Source: Thermocatellispora tengchongensis (GTDB lineage Bacteria > Actinomycetota > Actinomycetes > Streptosporangiales > Streptosporangiaceae). Taken from it: 64,000 bases of DNA. The stretch spans positions 310,001 to 374,000 of the forward strand of contig NZ_JACHGN010000010.1 in NCBI RefSeq assembly GCF_014202315.1, given 5' to 3'. Below, piece by piece: positions 32,238 through 40,432 of the stretch. Under the pieces are notes generated by a model. It saw only the letters and a list, made by a program, of their open reading frames with translations. It was not told the origin of the DNA and ran no database searches. The first letter of the stretch is position 1, and every line of letters starts with the position of its first letter. The position numbers and the translations under genes are program-made.

Positions 32238-33180
32238 GCCCCGGCTTGTCGTGCCTTGCCCGAGGCTGCCCCACCCCGCATTACCTCGCTCCGCTTCGGT
32301 CTGATCCGGCCCACCCGTTCCGGTTCGGCCCGGTCGGCCCACCCGGCTTGGCCCAGCCCGGCCGGCCCCTGCCTGGCCCAGCAGCCCGGTCGGCCCGCCC
32401 GGCTCGGCCCGGCTGGCCCTGGGGTGGGTCCTGTGGGCCCACGGCTCGGGCGGCCTACTCGGTTCGGCCGGCCCACCCGGCCTGGTTCGCCCATGCGGTT
32501 GACCCGTCGCCCGGCCGGCCCAGGCGGCCCGGCAGGCCCGAGCGGTCCGATCGGCCACCTGGCTCGGCGGTCCACCGGCCGGGCCCACCCACGCGGCCTG
32601 GTTGGGCCGCGCCGTGGTGGAGTGCTGTGGTGGAGTTACGCCTGCCTGCCCTCGACTGCATCGGCCGGTGGCCGGCAGTGTGCCGGATAGGCGACCGCCT
32701 GCTTTGGGTGAGGCCGGTTGCGCGGGGTCGGTCGGGTCGCGGACCGCCCGGCGGGCTTCTGCGTGCGGGGCTGGGCGTGGTGCACGACCTCGTCGGACTC
32801 TCGCTTGCCGGGGCGGCGGGTCGCAGGGATCGCGCCGCTCCCGCCTGCTCGGGCGGCTGGGCTGCGGGGTCCTCGGCGGGCCTTCACCCGCCCTGCCTTC
32901 TCCACCTCGCCTCACCCCGCTCTGTCTCGGCCCGGCTCACTCGGCTCGGCCCGTCCTGCCCGGCCTGCCCACCTCACCCTTCTTTGCTTCGGCCTTGCCC
33001 GGGGGTGGAGTGGGGAGTCGCCCACCTGGGCTGGGCGGGCCGTGGACTTCTGGGGATTTCCGGTGGCTGGGGTGAGGTGTTGGGGTGTCCGGGGTGTGGG
33101 CTTGGGCGTGGCGATGTGATGTGTACGGTTTTTCGTAATCGGGATTACCGGAATGGGTGTAGGGGTATGCGGATCTTTGG
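32238..33180. other. low-complexity non-coding stretch
   Basis: No gene is supported. About 800 bp consist of loosely repeated cggcccacccggctcgg-like units, C-rich on the plus strand at first and mixed later. All six frames give Pro/Ala/Gly/Arg strings only. The last 60 bp turn AT-rich where the promoter of the next gene begins. Confidence 0.65.
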
Positions 33181-33192
33181 GCGTTTTACTCA

Positions 33193-33221
33193 TTGACATC
33201 GTATTTATGGCTCGATATCTG
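33193..33221 (+). promoter_or_regulatory. strong sigma-70-type promoter for the second terpene synthase
   Basis: A perfect TTGACA (33193-33198), a 17-bp spacer and TATCTG (33216-33221) lie 43 bp upstream of the ATG. The predicted leader is about 37 nt. This is the best consensus promoter seen in the window. Confidence 0.7.
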
Positions 33222-33264
33222 GTTCCCGCACCGTAGCGCCGATCCCCCCTCTGGAGTGCTCAGA

Positions 33265-34290
33265 ATGCCGGCCGATGTGAAGTTCGAGATCCCCCTTCCC
33301 CTCCGGTTGAACGAAGGGTGGCGCGAGGCTGCCGAGCGCAACCTCGACTGGCTCGCCCGTCGTCATCTGATCAGCGAGGGCACCGCCGGGCTGTACAACC
33401 TGTTCAAGTCCGAGCGCCTCGTCGGCTACACCTTCCCCTACGCCAGTCCGCACGGCCTGGACATGGCCAATCGCATCGTCTCCGTCTGTACGCTGCTCGA
33501 CGACCAGTTCGACGGGCCCGCCGGGCGGGACCCGGTCAGTGCCCGGGCGATCAGCGCGAGCTTCGAGCGGCTGCTGGAGGACGCCGACGGGGCCGAGGAC
33601 GGCGAGGCCGCCGGGCGGAGTCCGCTGCATCAGGCGTTCGCCGAGATGTGGCGCGACTCGTGCGCGGGCAAGTCGGCCGCCTGGCGGGCGCGCGCGTCGG
33701 AGAGCTGGCGCCGGTACTTCGGCTCGCTGGTGCACGAGTCGGGGAACCGCCGCCGGGGCGAGTTCCTCCCGCTCGACTGCTATCTGGAGCAGCGGCTGGT
33801 CACCGGCGCGATGCAGCAGTTCACCGACGCCTGCGAGGTGGCCGGGGAGTTCGAGGTGCCCTGGGTCGCCTTCAACATCCCGCACGTGCGCATCATGCGC
33901 ACCCTCACCGCCGACTTCGTCAACCTGGCCAACGACCTGGCCTCGCTGGAGAAGGAGCTGGCCGCGGGCGAGACGGACAACCTCGTCATGGTCATCCGCA
34001 ACGAGCGCAACTGCACGCTGGAGGAGGCCATCGAGCACGCCTACCACTTCGTGGCCGGCAAGGTCGAGCGGTTCGTCGAGCTTCGCGAGGAGGTCCCCGA
34101 GGTCGTCGCCGCGCTGGAGCTCCCGGAGGAGGACGTCGCCGTCCTGTACCGCTACCTGGACGCCCTGGCCGCGTGGATCGTCGGTTACGAGCGCTGGCAG
34201 CGCGAGACGTTCCGCTACCGGAAGGCGGACGCCGTGGACCGGGCGACGGGCGCCGGATACCGGCTGGACGATCTGTTGTCGGTCTCCTGA
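33265..34290 (+). CDS. class I terpene synthase (second)
   Basis: A 341-residue terpene cyclase. The Asp-rich motif is D79-D80-Q-F-D83, and the second metal motif is complete: N223-D224-L-A-S227-L-E-K-E231. The C-terminal ETFRYR supplies the Arg-Tyr pair. All catalytic features for a sesquiterpene-type synthase are present. I chose ATG 33265 with ggag 8 bp upstream, which fits the promoter found at 33193; a longer frame from 33193 would start inside the -35 box. The two synthases of this window share the DDQF core but differ widely elsewhere. Confidence 0.92.
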   Translation: MPADVKFEIPLPLRLNEGWREAAERNLDWLARRHLISEGTAGLYNLFKSERLVGYTFPYASPHGLDMANRIVSVCTLLDDQFDGPAGRDPVSARAISASFERLLEDADGAEDGEAAGRSPLHQAFAEMWRDSCAGKSAAWRARASESWRRYFGSLVHESGNRRRGEFLPLDCYLEQRLVTGAMQQFTDACEVAGEFEVPWVAFNIPHVRIMRTLTADFVNLANDLASLEKELAAGETDNLVMVIRNERNCTLEEAIEHAYHFVAGKVERFVELREEVPEVVAALELPEEDVAVLYRYLDALAAWIVGYERWQRETFRYRKADAVDRATGAGYRLDDLLSVS

Positions 34291-34306
34291 GCCCGGAGGG
34301 GACGCG

Positions 34307-36430
34307 TCACGCGTGGGGTGACGGGGACACGCCGAGATCGTCGTCGTCCAGCGCGTACGCGATGGCCTCCTCCAGGTCCATGCGCGCGCCGAGCCGGAAC
34401 TGCTCCTCGTAGCCCGACTCTCCGATCAGGCGCTTGCACTCCTTGACGCTCTGCTCGTGCTCGTCGCTGAGGAACGGCGAGCCCAGGAGAGGCAGGCCGA
34501 ACAGGGGCCAGTTGGTCTCGGCCGCGCCGAGCAGGTTGGCCGCCCGCACCGCATCGCCGCTTTCGGCGGCGATGCGGGCCATGGCCTCCAGGCACATCAT
34601 CGCGCCGAGCACGTCGTGGAAGTGGCCCTTGATGCGCAGCGCCTCGCGCACGCTGGCCAGCGCCTCGGTGACCCGGCCGGTGGCGCGCTGGGCCAGCGAG
34701 GTCGCCCAGTGGGCGTAGGAGCGCAGCCACAGCTCGCCGCGCTGGTCGCAGGTCTGCAGCAGGTCGCGCAGCAGCGCCTCGGCCTCGTACGGCTCGTTCT
34801 GCGCGATCAGCCCGTACGCCAGCTCCAGGATCGCCGGGAGCAGGCCCGGGTTGAGCTCCGGCCCGGAGCGGTTGAACTCGATGGCCACGCCGAGCAGCGC
34901 CGTGGCCTTCTGCAGGTCGCCCTGGAGCACCGCGGCCGTGCCCTGCATCTTGGTCGCCAGGATCACCGCGCCGGAGTCGCCCACCACGACCGCCTGGGTG
35001 CTGCACTCCTCGGCCGCCTTCTGCGCCGCCTCGATGTCGCCCTGCGCGCTGCACAGGTAGGACAGCACCCACAGCGCCTTGCAGCGTTCGCGGCTGGGCT
35101 CGGGGTTGGCGTCGAGCGCCCGCCGCAGGTACAGCCGGCCCTCGCGGGCGAAGCCGCACGCGACCCACATGTACCAAAGCGACGACAGCAGCCGCAGCGC
35201 CACCTTCTTCTGCGCCGGGTCGCTCAGGCAGTACTCCAGGGCCGAGCGCACGTTGTCGTGCTCCTGGCGCATGCGGATGAACCAGTGCACCTGCCGCGGC
35301 CCGGACCAGGCGTGCTCGCCGGTCTCGGCGAGTTGGAGGTAGTAGTCGCGGTGGCGCATGCGCATGGTCTCGGTCTGGCCGAGCTTGTCCAGCCACTCGG
35401 TGCCGTACTCGCGCAGCGTGTCGATCAGCTTGTAGCGCACGCCGGCGTTCTGGTTGTGCATGAGCAGGACCGACTTCTCCACCAGGCCGGTCACCAGCTC
35501 CATGATGTCCTCGGCCGGCAGGTTGTCCTCGTCGGAGCAGACGGCGCGGGCCGCGTCCAGCTCGAAGTCGCCGGCGAACACCGACAGCCGCGCCCACAGC
35601 AGCCGCTCGGCGGGCTCGCAGATCTCGTGGCTCCAGCCGATGGCCGCGCGCAGGGTCTGGTGCCGCGGCAGCGCCGTGCGGCTGGCCCCGGCGAGCAGGC
35701 TGAACCGGTCGGTGAGCAGCGCCAGGATCTGCTGCACCGACAGCGCCCGCAGCCGCACCGCGGCCAGCTCGATCGCCAGCGGGATGCCGTCGAGGCGGCG
35801 GACCAGCTCGGCCACCGCCCCGATGTTGTGCTCGTCGAGGGTGAAGTCGGGCACCACGGCCGCCGCCCTGGCCGCGAAGAGCTGCACCGCCTCGTTGGTG
35901 AACAGGCTCTCGTTGGGGTCGTCGCCCGGCACGGTCAGCGGCGGGATGGGGACGACGTGCTCGCCCGGCGCCTGCATGGACTGCCTGCTGGTGGCGAGGA
36001 TGCGCAGGTTGGGCGACTGCCCCAGCAGCCGCACGACCAGGTCGGCGCACGCCTCGATCAGGTGCTCGCAGGTGTCGATGATCAGCAGCATGTTGCGGTC
36101 GCCGACCCACTCGGTCAGCGTGTCGGAGCCCGAGCGGGCCGACTGGTCGGCGATGCCGAGCGCCGAGGAGATGGTGTGCTCGACCATGCCGGAGTCCTGC
36201 AGCCGGGCCAGGTCGGCGAACCACACGCCGTCGGGGTACTGCATGCGCACCTGGTGCGCCAGCCGTAGCGCCGTGCGCGACTTGCCCACGCCGCCGATAC
36301 CGGTCACGGTGACGAGCCTGGAGTCGGACAGATGCCGCTTGAGATTGCTCAGCAACCGGGTCCGCCCTACGAAACTGGTGAGCTCCGCGGGCAGATTGCC
36401 CTCTCTCCGCCATCCTGTTGGCGTTGCCAT
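34307..36430 (-). CDS. STAND ATPase (LuxR-regulator-like) lacking the DNA-binding domain
   Basis: A 707-residue NTPase resembling the ATPase part of large LuxR-type regulators. After LPAELTSFVGRTRLLSNL come Walker A TGIGGVGKSRTALRLAHQV (43-60), Walker B NMLLIIDTCEHL (about 110) and the LRILATSRQSM sensor, then LDGIPLAIELAAVRLRAL and a helical TPR region. In the family a LuxR helix-turn-helix often follows; here the protein stops after DLEEAIAYALDDDDLG, so it has no DNA-binding domain. ATG 36430 (gagg upstream) is chosen; ATG 36457 is possible. Convergent with the second terpene synthase, 16 bp apart. Confidence 0.85.
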   Translation of the reverse strand: MATPTGWRREGNLPAELTSFVGRTRLLSNLKRHLSDSRLVTVTGIGGVGKSRTALRLAHQVRMQYPDGVWFADLARLQDSGMVEHTISSALGIADQSARSGSDTLTEWVGDRNMLLIIDTCEHLIEACADLVVRLLGQSPNLRILATSRQSMQAPGEHVVPIPPLTVPGDDPNESLFTNEAVQLFAARAAAVVPDFTLDEHNIGAVAELVRRLDGIPLAIELAAVRLRALSVQQILALLTDRFSLLAGASRTALPRHQTLRAAIGWSHEICEPAERLLWARLSVFAGDFELDAARAVCSDEDNLPAEDIMELVTGLVEKSVLLMHNQNAGVRYKLIDTLREYGTEWLDKLGQTETMRMRHRDYYLQLAETGEHAWSGPRQVHWFIRMRQEHDNVRSALEYCLSDPAQKKVALRLLSSLWYMWVACGFAREGRLYLRRALDANPEPSRERCKALWVLSYLCSAQGDIEAAQKAAEECSTQAVVVGDSGAVILATKMQGTAAVLQGDLQKATALLGVAIEFNRSGPELNPGLLPAILELAYGLIAQNEPYEAEALLRDLLQTCDQRGELWLRSYAHWATSLAQRATGRVTEALASVREALRIKGHFHDVLGAMMCLEAMARIAAESGDAVRAANLLGAAETNWPLFGLPLLGSPFLSDEHEQSVKECKRLIGESGYEEQFRLGARMDLEEAIAYALDDDDLGVSPSPHA

Positions 36431-36587
36431 CGGCCGCCTCACCGGGGTAGCTGACATCTGCGATCTGCTCGCGTCATCGTACCGCTCTGGTGAATGCCTG
36501 TCCCTGGCCCGCGCGATGTGCGGTGGTGAGCTTTGCACCAGCGGTGGATCTCAGCTATCTCTCAGCAGTGCCAATTAGGCTCTGCGC

Positions 36588-39251
36588 ATGAAGTTCGCCC
36601 GCGGGCGCCGACTTGTGGCCCTGCTCATCGCACTCGCCCTCGCCGGTACGGCGGCCTGGTTCCTGTGGCCCTCCGACCCGCCGGTCCGGGGCACCGAGCT
36701 GACCATACCCGTGCTCGACGGGCCCGCGGGTGACCAACGGGTGAACCTTGACGCCACCTACTTCCCGCCCGCGGGGGGCGGGAAGGGGCCCGCGGTGCTG
36801 CTCGCCCACGGCTTCGGCGGCAGCAAGACGAGCGTGCGCGCCGAGGCCGTCCGGCTGGCCGGCGAGGGTTACGCGGTGCTGACCTGGAGCGCGCGCGGCT
36901 TCGGCCGCTCCGGCGGCGAGATCGCGCTCAACTCGCCCGACTACGAGGTCAAGGACGTGCGCCAGCTCATCGACTGGCTGGCCCGGCGGCCCGAGGTGCG
37001 TCTCGACGCCGCCGGCGACCCGCGCGTGGGCATCGCGGGCGGCTCCTACGGCGGCGCCATCGCCCTGATGACCGCCGCGTACGACGCGCGCGTGGACGCC
37101 ATCGTCCCCCAGATCACCTGGTACGACCTCGCCGACGCGCTGTTCCCCAACGCCGCGGGCGGCGGCCCCGAGGGCGGGGTGTTCAAGCGGATGTGGGCCG
37201 GGCTGTTCTTCAGCCGGGGCGCTCCCGACACCGGCGGCGAGCGGGGCGCCGCCGCGCTCGGCGCGCTCACCACCCCCCAGGGGCAGCGCGCGCTGACCGG
37301 CCGGGAGGTGGCCTGCGGCCGGTTCCTGCCGGAGATCTGCGACATCTACCAGACCGTGGCCGAGCGCGGCGAGGCGACGCCCGAGGCCGTCGAGCGGCTG
37401 CGGCAGTCCAGCCCGATCTCCGTCCAGGGCCGGATCAAGACGCCCACCCTGCTCATCCAGGGCCTGCACGACTCGCTGTTCCCGCTGGAGCACGCCGACG
37501 CCAACGCCAGGGCCATCGCCGCGACCGGCGCGCCGGTGCAGGTCGCCTGGTTCGACGGCGGGCACGACGGCGGCGACGGCGAGATCGACTGGCTGCACGA
37601 ACGCACGATCGCCTGGTTCGACCACTGGCTCAAGCGCGACGGCGGCGCCGGCATCCCCGGCAGCGCGTTCGAGGTGAGTCGTGACGGCGGGCGCGACCCG
37701 GGCACGCGCCGCCGGGTGCTGCTGCACGCCGAGTCGGCCCGCTACCCGGGCCTCGGCGGCACCGAGCGGCGCACCGTGCCCCTCACGGGCCCGGAGCAGC
37801 GGGTGGCCAATCCGCCCGGCGGCTCGCCGTCGTCGATCTCGTCGGTGCCCGGATTCGGCGAGCTGCTGGGCAACCTCAACTCCTCGATCACCATGCCCGG
37901 GCAGAGCGCGTCCTTCGACTCCGCCCCGCTCACCGCGCCGCTGGAGATCACCGGCAACGCGACGGTCACCGTACGGGTGCGGGCCGAGGGCCGGCCGGAC
38001 GCCCAGGACGGCGAGGACGCCGGGGAAGCGGGCGACGCCGAGGCGCCGCGCGAGGTGACGCTGTTCGCCAGGCTGGAGGACGTCGCCGGCGACACCCAGC
38101 CCGCGGTCCTGCCCAACGGCCTGGTCGCCCCGGTCAAGGTCGCCGTGCCCGAGAGCGGCACCGCCGACGTGACGATCCGGCTGCCCGCGATCGACCACCG
38201 CTTCGACGTGGGCCACCGGCTGCGGCTCACCCTGACCACCACCGACCTCGGCTACGCCGGTCCCGACGCGCCGAGCGTGAGCGCGATCTCCCTGGCCTCG
38301 CCCGGCCTGACCGTGCCCGTGGCCGCCACGCTGCGCACCCCGGCCACCGGGCCCGACGCCTGGACCTGGGCGCTGCCCCTCGGCGCGGTCGTGATCGCGC
38401 TGGTGCTGGTGCTGACCGGACGCCGCCGCGCGAGCGACGACGTGGACCCCGAGCTGGCCGACGTGCCGCTGCGCATCACCGGGCTGACCAAGGCGTACCG
38501 CAACGGCGAGAAGGCCGTGGACGACCTGTCCTTCACCGTCGAGCGCGGTCAGGTGCTCGGCCTCCTCGGGCCCAACGGCGCCGGCAAGACCACCACCATG
38601 CGCATGCTGATGGGCCTGATCCACCCCGACGCGGGCGAGATCCGCATCTTCGGCCGCAGGGTCACCCCGGGCGCGCCGGTGCTGTCGCGGCTGGGCTCGT
38701 TCGTCGAGGGCCCCGGGTTCCTGCCGCACCTGACCGGCCGGGCGAACCTGGAGCTGTACTGGCGGGCCACCGGCCGCCCGGCCGAGGACGCGCACATGGA
38801 GGAGGCGCTGGAGATCGCCGCGCTCGGCGCCGCCCTCGACCGCGCCGTGCGCACCTACTCCCAGGGCATGCGCCAGCGCCTGGCCATCGCCCAGGCCATG
38901 CTGGGCCTGCCCGACCTGCTCGTGCTCGACGAGCCCACCAACGGGCTCGACCCGCCGCAGATCAGGGAGATGCGCCAGGTCCTGATCCGGTACGCCGAGC
39001 GCGGGCGCACCGTGATCGTCTCCAGCCACCTGCTGGCCGAGGTCGAGCAGACCTGCGACCACGTGGTGGTCATGCACCGCGGCCGGCTGGTGACCACCGG
39101 CACGGTACGCGACCTGCTCGACCGCGCCGCGGCGTCCAACGGCGGGCCGCGCCGGCTGGAGGACGTCTTCCTGACGCTGATCGACCAGACCGCGAACGGC
39201 GCGGGCGACCCGGCCGGCATCGGAGACATCAAGATCGGAGAGCGGGCATGA
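36588..39251 (+). CDS. fusion of extracytoplasmic S15/CocE-type hydrolase and ABC ATPase
   Basis: An 887-residue fusion. An N-terminal membrane segment (about residues 8-27) leads to an alpha/beta hydrolase of the X-Pro dipeptidyl-peptidase/CocE type with VLLAHGFGGSKTS, catalytic Ser in AGGSYGGA (about 154), Asp in GLHDSLFP and His in FDGGHDGG, and a jelly-roll domain to about 580. A second membrane segment (WALPLGAVVIALVLVLTG, about 588-605) brings the chain back to the cytoplasm, where an ABC ATPase follows: Walker A GPNGAGKTTT (about 661), signature YSQGMRQ, Walker B LLVLDEPTNGLDP. ATGA overlap with the permease gene. Hydrolysis outside may be coupled to transport. Confidence 0.9.
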   Translation: MKFARGRRLVALLIALALAGTAAWFLWPSDPPVRGTELTIPVLDGPAGDQRVNLDATYFPPAGGGKGPAVLLAHGFGGSKTSVRAEAVRLAGEGYAVLTWSARGFGRSGGEIALNSPDYEVKDVRQLIDWLARRPEVRLDAAGDPRVGIAGGSYGGAIALMTAAYDARVDAIVPQITWYDLADALFPNAAGGGPEGGVFKRMWAGLFFSRGAPDTGGERGAAALGALTTPQGQRALTGREVACGRFLPEICDIYQTVAERGEATPEAVERLRQSSPISVQGRIKTPTLLIQGLHDSLFPLEHADANARAIAATGAPVQVAWFDGGHDGGDGEIDWLHERTIAWFDHWLKRDGGAGIPGSAFEVSRDGGRDPGTRRRVLLHAESARYPGLGGTERRTVPLTGPEQRVANPPGGSPSSISSVPGFGELLGNLNSSITMPGQSASFDSAPLTAPLEITGNATVTVRVRAEGRPDAQDGEDAGEAGDAEAPREVTLFARLEDVAGDTQPAVLPNGLVAPVKVAVPESGTADVTIRLPAIDHRFDVGHRLRLTLTTTDLGYAGPDAPSVSAISLASPGLTVPVAATLRTPATGPDAWTWALPLGAVVIALVLVLTGRRRASDDVDPELADVPLRITGLTKAYRNGEKAVDDLSFTVERGQVLGLLGPNGAGKTTTMRMLMGLIHPDAGEIRIFGRRVTPGAPVLSRLGSFVEGPGFLPHLTGRANLELYWRATGRPAEDAHMEEALEIAALGAALDRAVRTYSQGMRQRLAIAQAMLGLPDLLVLDEPTNGLDPPQIREMRQVLIRYAERGRTVIVSSHLLAEVEQTCDHVVVMHRGRLVTTGTVRDLLDRAAASNGGPRRLEDVFLTLIDQTANGAGDPAGIGDIKIGERA

Positions 39252-40111
39252 CCGCTGACACCGCCCCCGCGACGGCGTCGGGCTACTCGCCCGGCCGCAC
39301 GCTGCCGCTGTCGGTGGAGATCGTGCGCCAGTTCCGGCGGCGCCGCACCATGGTGATGTTCACCCTGTTGCTGGCGCTGCCCTGGGTCCTGGTGATCGCC
39401 TTCAGCCTCGGCGCGGGCAGCAACGCGCCGCAGAACTCGCTGCGCCTGTCCGACCTGGCCACCGAGAGCGCGCTGAACTTCGCGGCGTTCGCGTTGTCGG
39501 TGTCGGCGAGCTTCCTGCTGGTGGTCGCGGTCGCGCTGTTCTGCGGCGACACCGTGGCCAGCGAGGCGAGCTGGTCGTCGCTGCGCTACCTGCTCGCCTC
39601 ACCGGTGCCCCGCGACCGGCTGCTGCGCCAGAAGCTGATCGTCGCCTTCGGGTACGCCGCGGCGGCCGTGGTCTCGCTGCCGCTGATGGCCCTGCTGGCG
39701 GGCACGGTGGCGTTCGGCTGGAACGACATCACGATCCCGGGGACCGGAGAGGTGATCCCGGCCGCGACCGTGCTGCCGAGGTTCGGCATCGTGATCGGCT
39801 ACGCGCTGGTCAGCCAGCTCGTGGTGGCCTCGCTGGCGTTCCTGCTGTCCACCATGACCGACTCGCCGCTCGGCGCCGTGGGCGGCGCCGTCGGCCTGGT
39901 CATCGTGTGCAACATCCTTCAGGCGGTGGAGACGCTGGGCGCCCTGCGGGAGTTCCTGCCCACCTACTGGAACACCGCGTGGCTCGACGCGCTGGCTCCG
40001 GAGCTGGACTGGAGCGGCATGATCAAGGGGGCGTCGGTCTCGGTCACCTACTCGGTGATCCTGCTGGCCCTCGCCTTCCGCAGGTTCCGCCGCAAGGACA
40101 TCGTGTCCTGA
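39248..40111 (+). CDS. ABC-2 type transporter permease
   Basis: A 287-residue membrane protein with six predicted segments (for example TMVMFTLLLALPWVLVIAFS, SVSASFLLVVAVALF and the ABC-2 hallmark ASWSSLRYLLASPVPRDRL). It is translationally coupled to the hydrolase-ATPase gene and forms its transmembrane partner. ABC-2 systems are mostly exporters, so the pair may export a substrate which the extracellular hydrolase then processes, or export a compound made harmless by it. This is inference. A hairpin downstream probably ends the operon. Confidence 0.9.
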   Translation: MTADTAPATASGYSPGRTLPLSVEIVRQFRRRRTMVMFTLLLALPWVLVIAFSLGAGSNAPQNSLRLSDLATESALNFAAFALSVSASFLLVVAVALFCGDTVASEASWSSLRYLLASPVPRDRLLRQKLIVAFGYAAAAVVSLPLMALLAGTVAFGWNDITIPGTGEVIPAATVLPRFGIVIGYALVSQLVVASLAFLLSTMTDSPLGAVGGAVGLVIVCNILQAVETLGALREFLPTYWNTAWLDALAPELDWSGMIKGASVSVTYSVILLALAFRRFRRKDIVS

Positions 40112-40123
40112 CGCGCATCGTCC

Positions 40124-40159
40124 GTTGATACGTCGTCTGTTGATACACCGTGTTGATAC
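40124..40159. repeat. three GTTGATAC direct repeats
   Basis: GTTGATAC occurs at 40124, 40139 and 40152, spaced 15 and 13 bp, just after the permease stop. Function unknown; could be a binding site or chance slippage. Confidence 0.6.
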
Positions 40160-40168
40160 ATCGCGGCG

Positions 40169-40189
40169 CGGGCCCGCCCGGCGGGCCCG
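40169..40189. terminator. hairpin between convergent genes
   Basis: CGGGCCCGC and its exact complement with a 3-nt loop, between the permease gene and the small minus-strand gene. It may end both transcripts; no T-run. Confidence 0.6.
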
Positions 40190-40193
40190 GCGG

Positions 40194-40373
40194 TCACCAG
40201 TCCCAGTGCGGCGGACGCTCCTCCAGCAGGCGGCTGTCGTCGTCGGCGTGGTGCCACTCGCCCCACCCGAAGTCGGTGTCGTCGATGGTCTGGTCTGGCA
40301 GCACCGGTAGTCCCTCATCGGAGAGGTCCACCGGACGCAGGTCATCCGGCCCGTGTGTCACGCCCCCCATCAT
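40194..40373 (-). CDS. 59-aa acidic, tryptophan-rich small protein
   Basis: A 59-residue frame: MMGGVTHGPDDLRPVDLSDE begins it, the centre is TIDDTDFGWGEWHHADDDSR and the end is LLEERPPHWDW. It is strongly acidic, with five Trp in the second half, and resembles small conserved actinobacterial proteins with a DDTDxGWGEW and LLxERPPHW pattern. I recall that pattern but know no function. Starts at 40373 (MM) or 40370. It has no cysteine and no membrane segment. It would be missed by a 60-residue cut-off. Divergent from the membrane-protein gene at 40433. Confidence 0.75.
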   Translation of the reverse strand: MMGGVTHGPDDLRPVDLSDEGLPVLPDQTIDDTDFGWGEWHHADDDSRLLEERPPHWDW

Positions 40374-40432
40374 ATTCGGCTTCCCCCGGCCGCCGATTGC
40401 GGTCTAGGGAGAGGGAACGGCATCATTTCGAC

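Noticed and set aside
32117-33196. A 359-residue plus frame over the low-complexity region
   Set aside because: Only Pro/Ala/Gly/Arg strings; it ends at the promoter of the terpene synthase and has no recognisable domain.
36555-39077. An 840-residue open frame antisense to the hydrolase-ABC fusion
   Set aside because: Same codon-bias artefact. Composition is Gly/His/Arg/Gln-rich without motifs, while the plus-strand gene has complete catalytic motifs.
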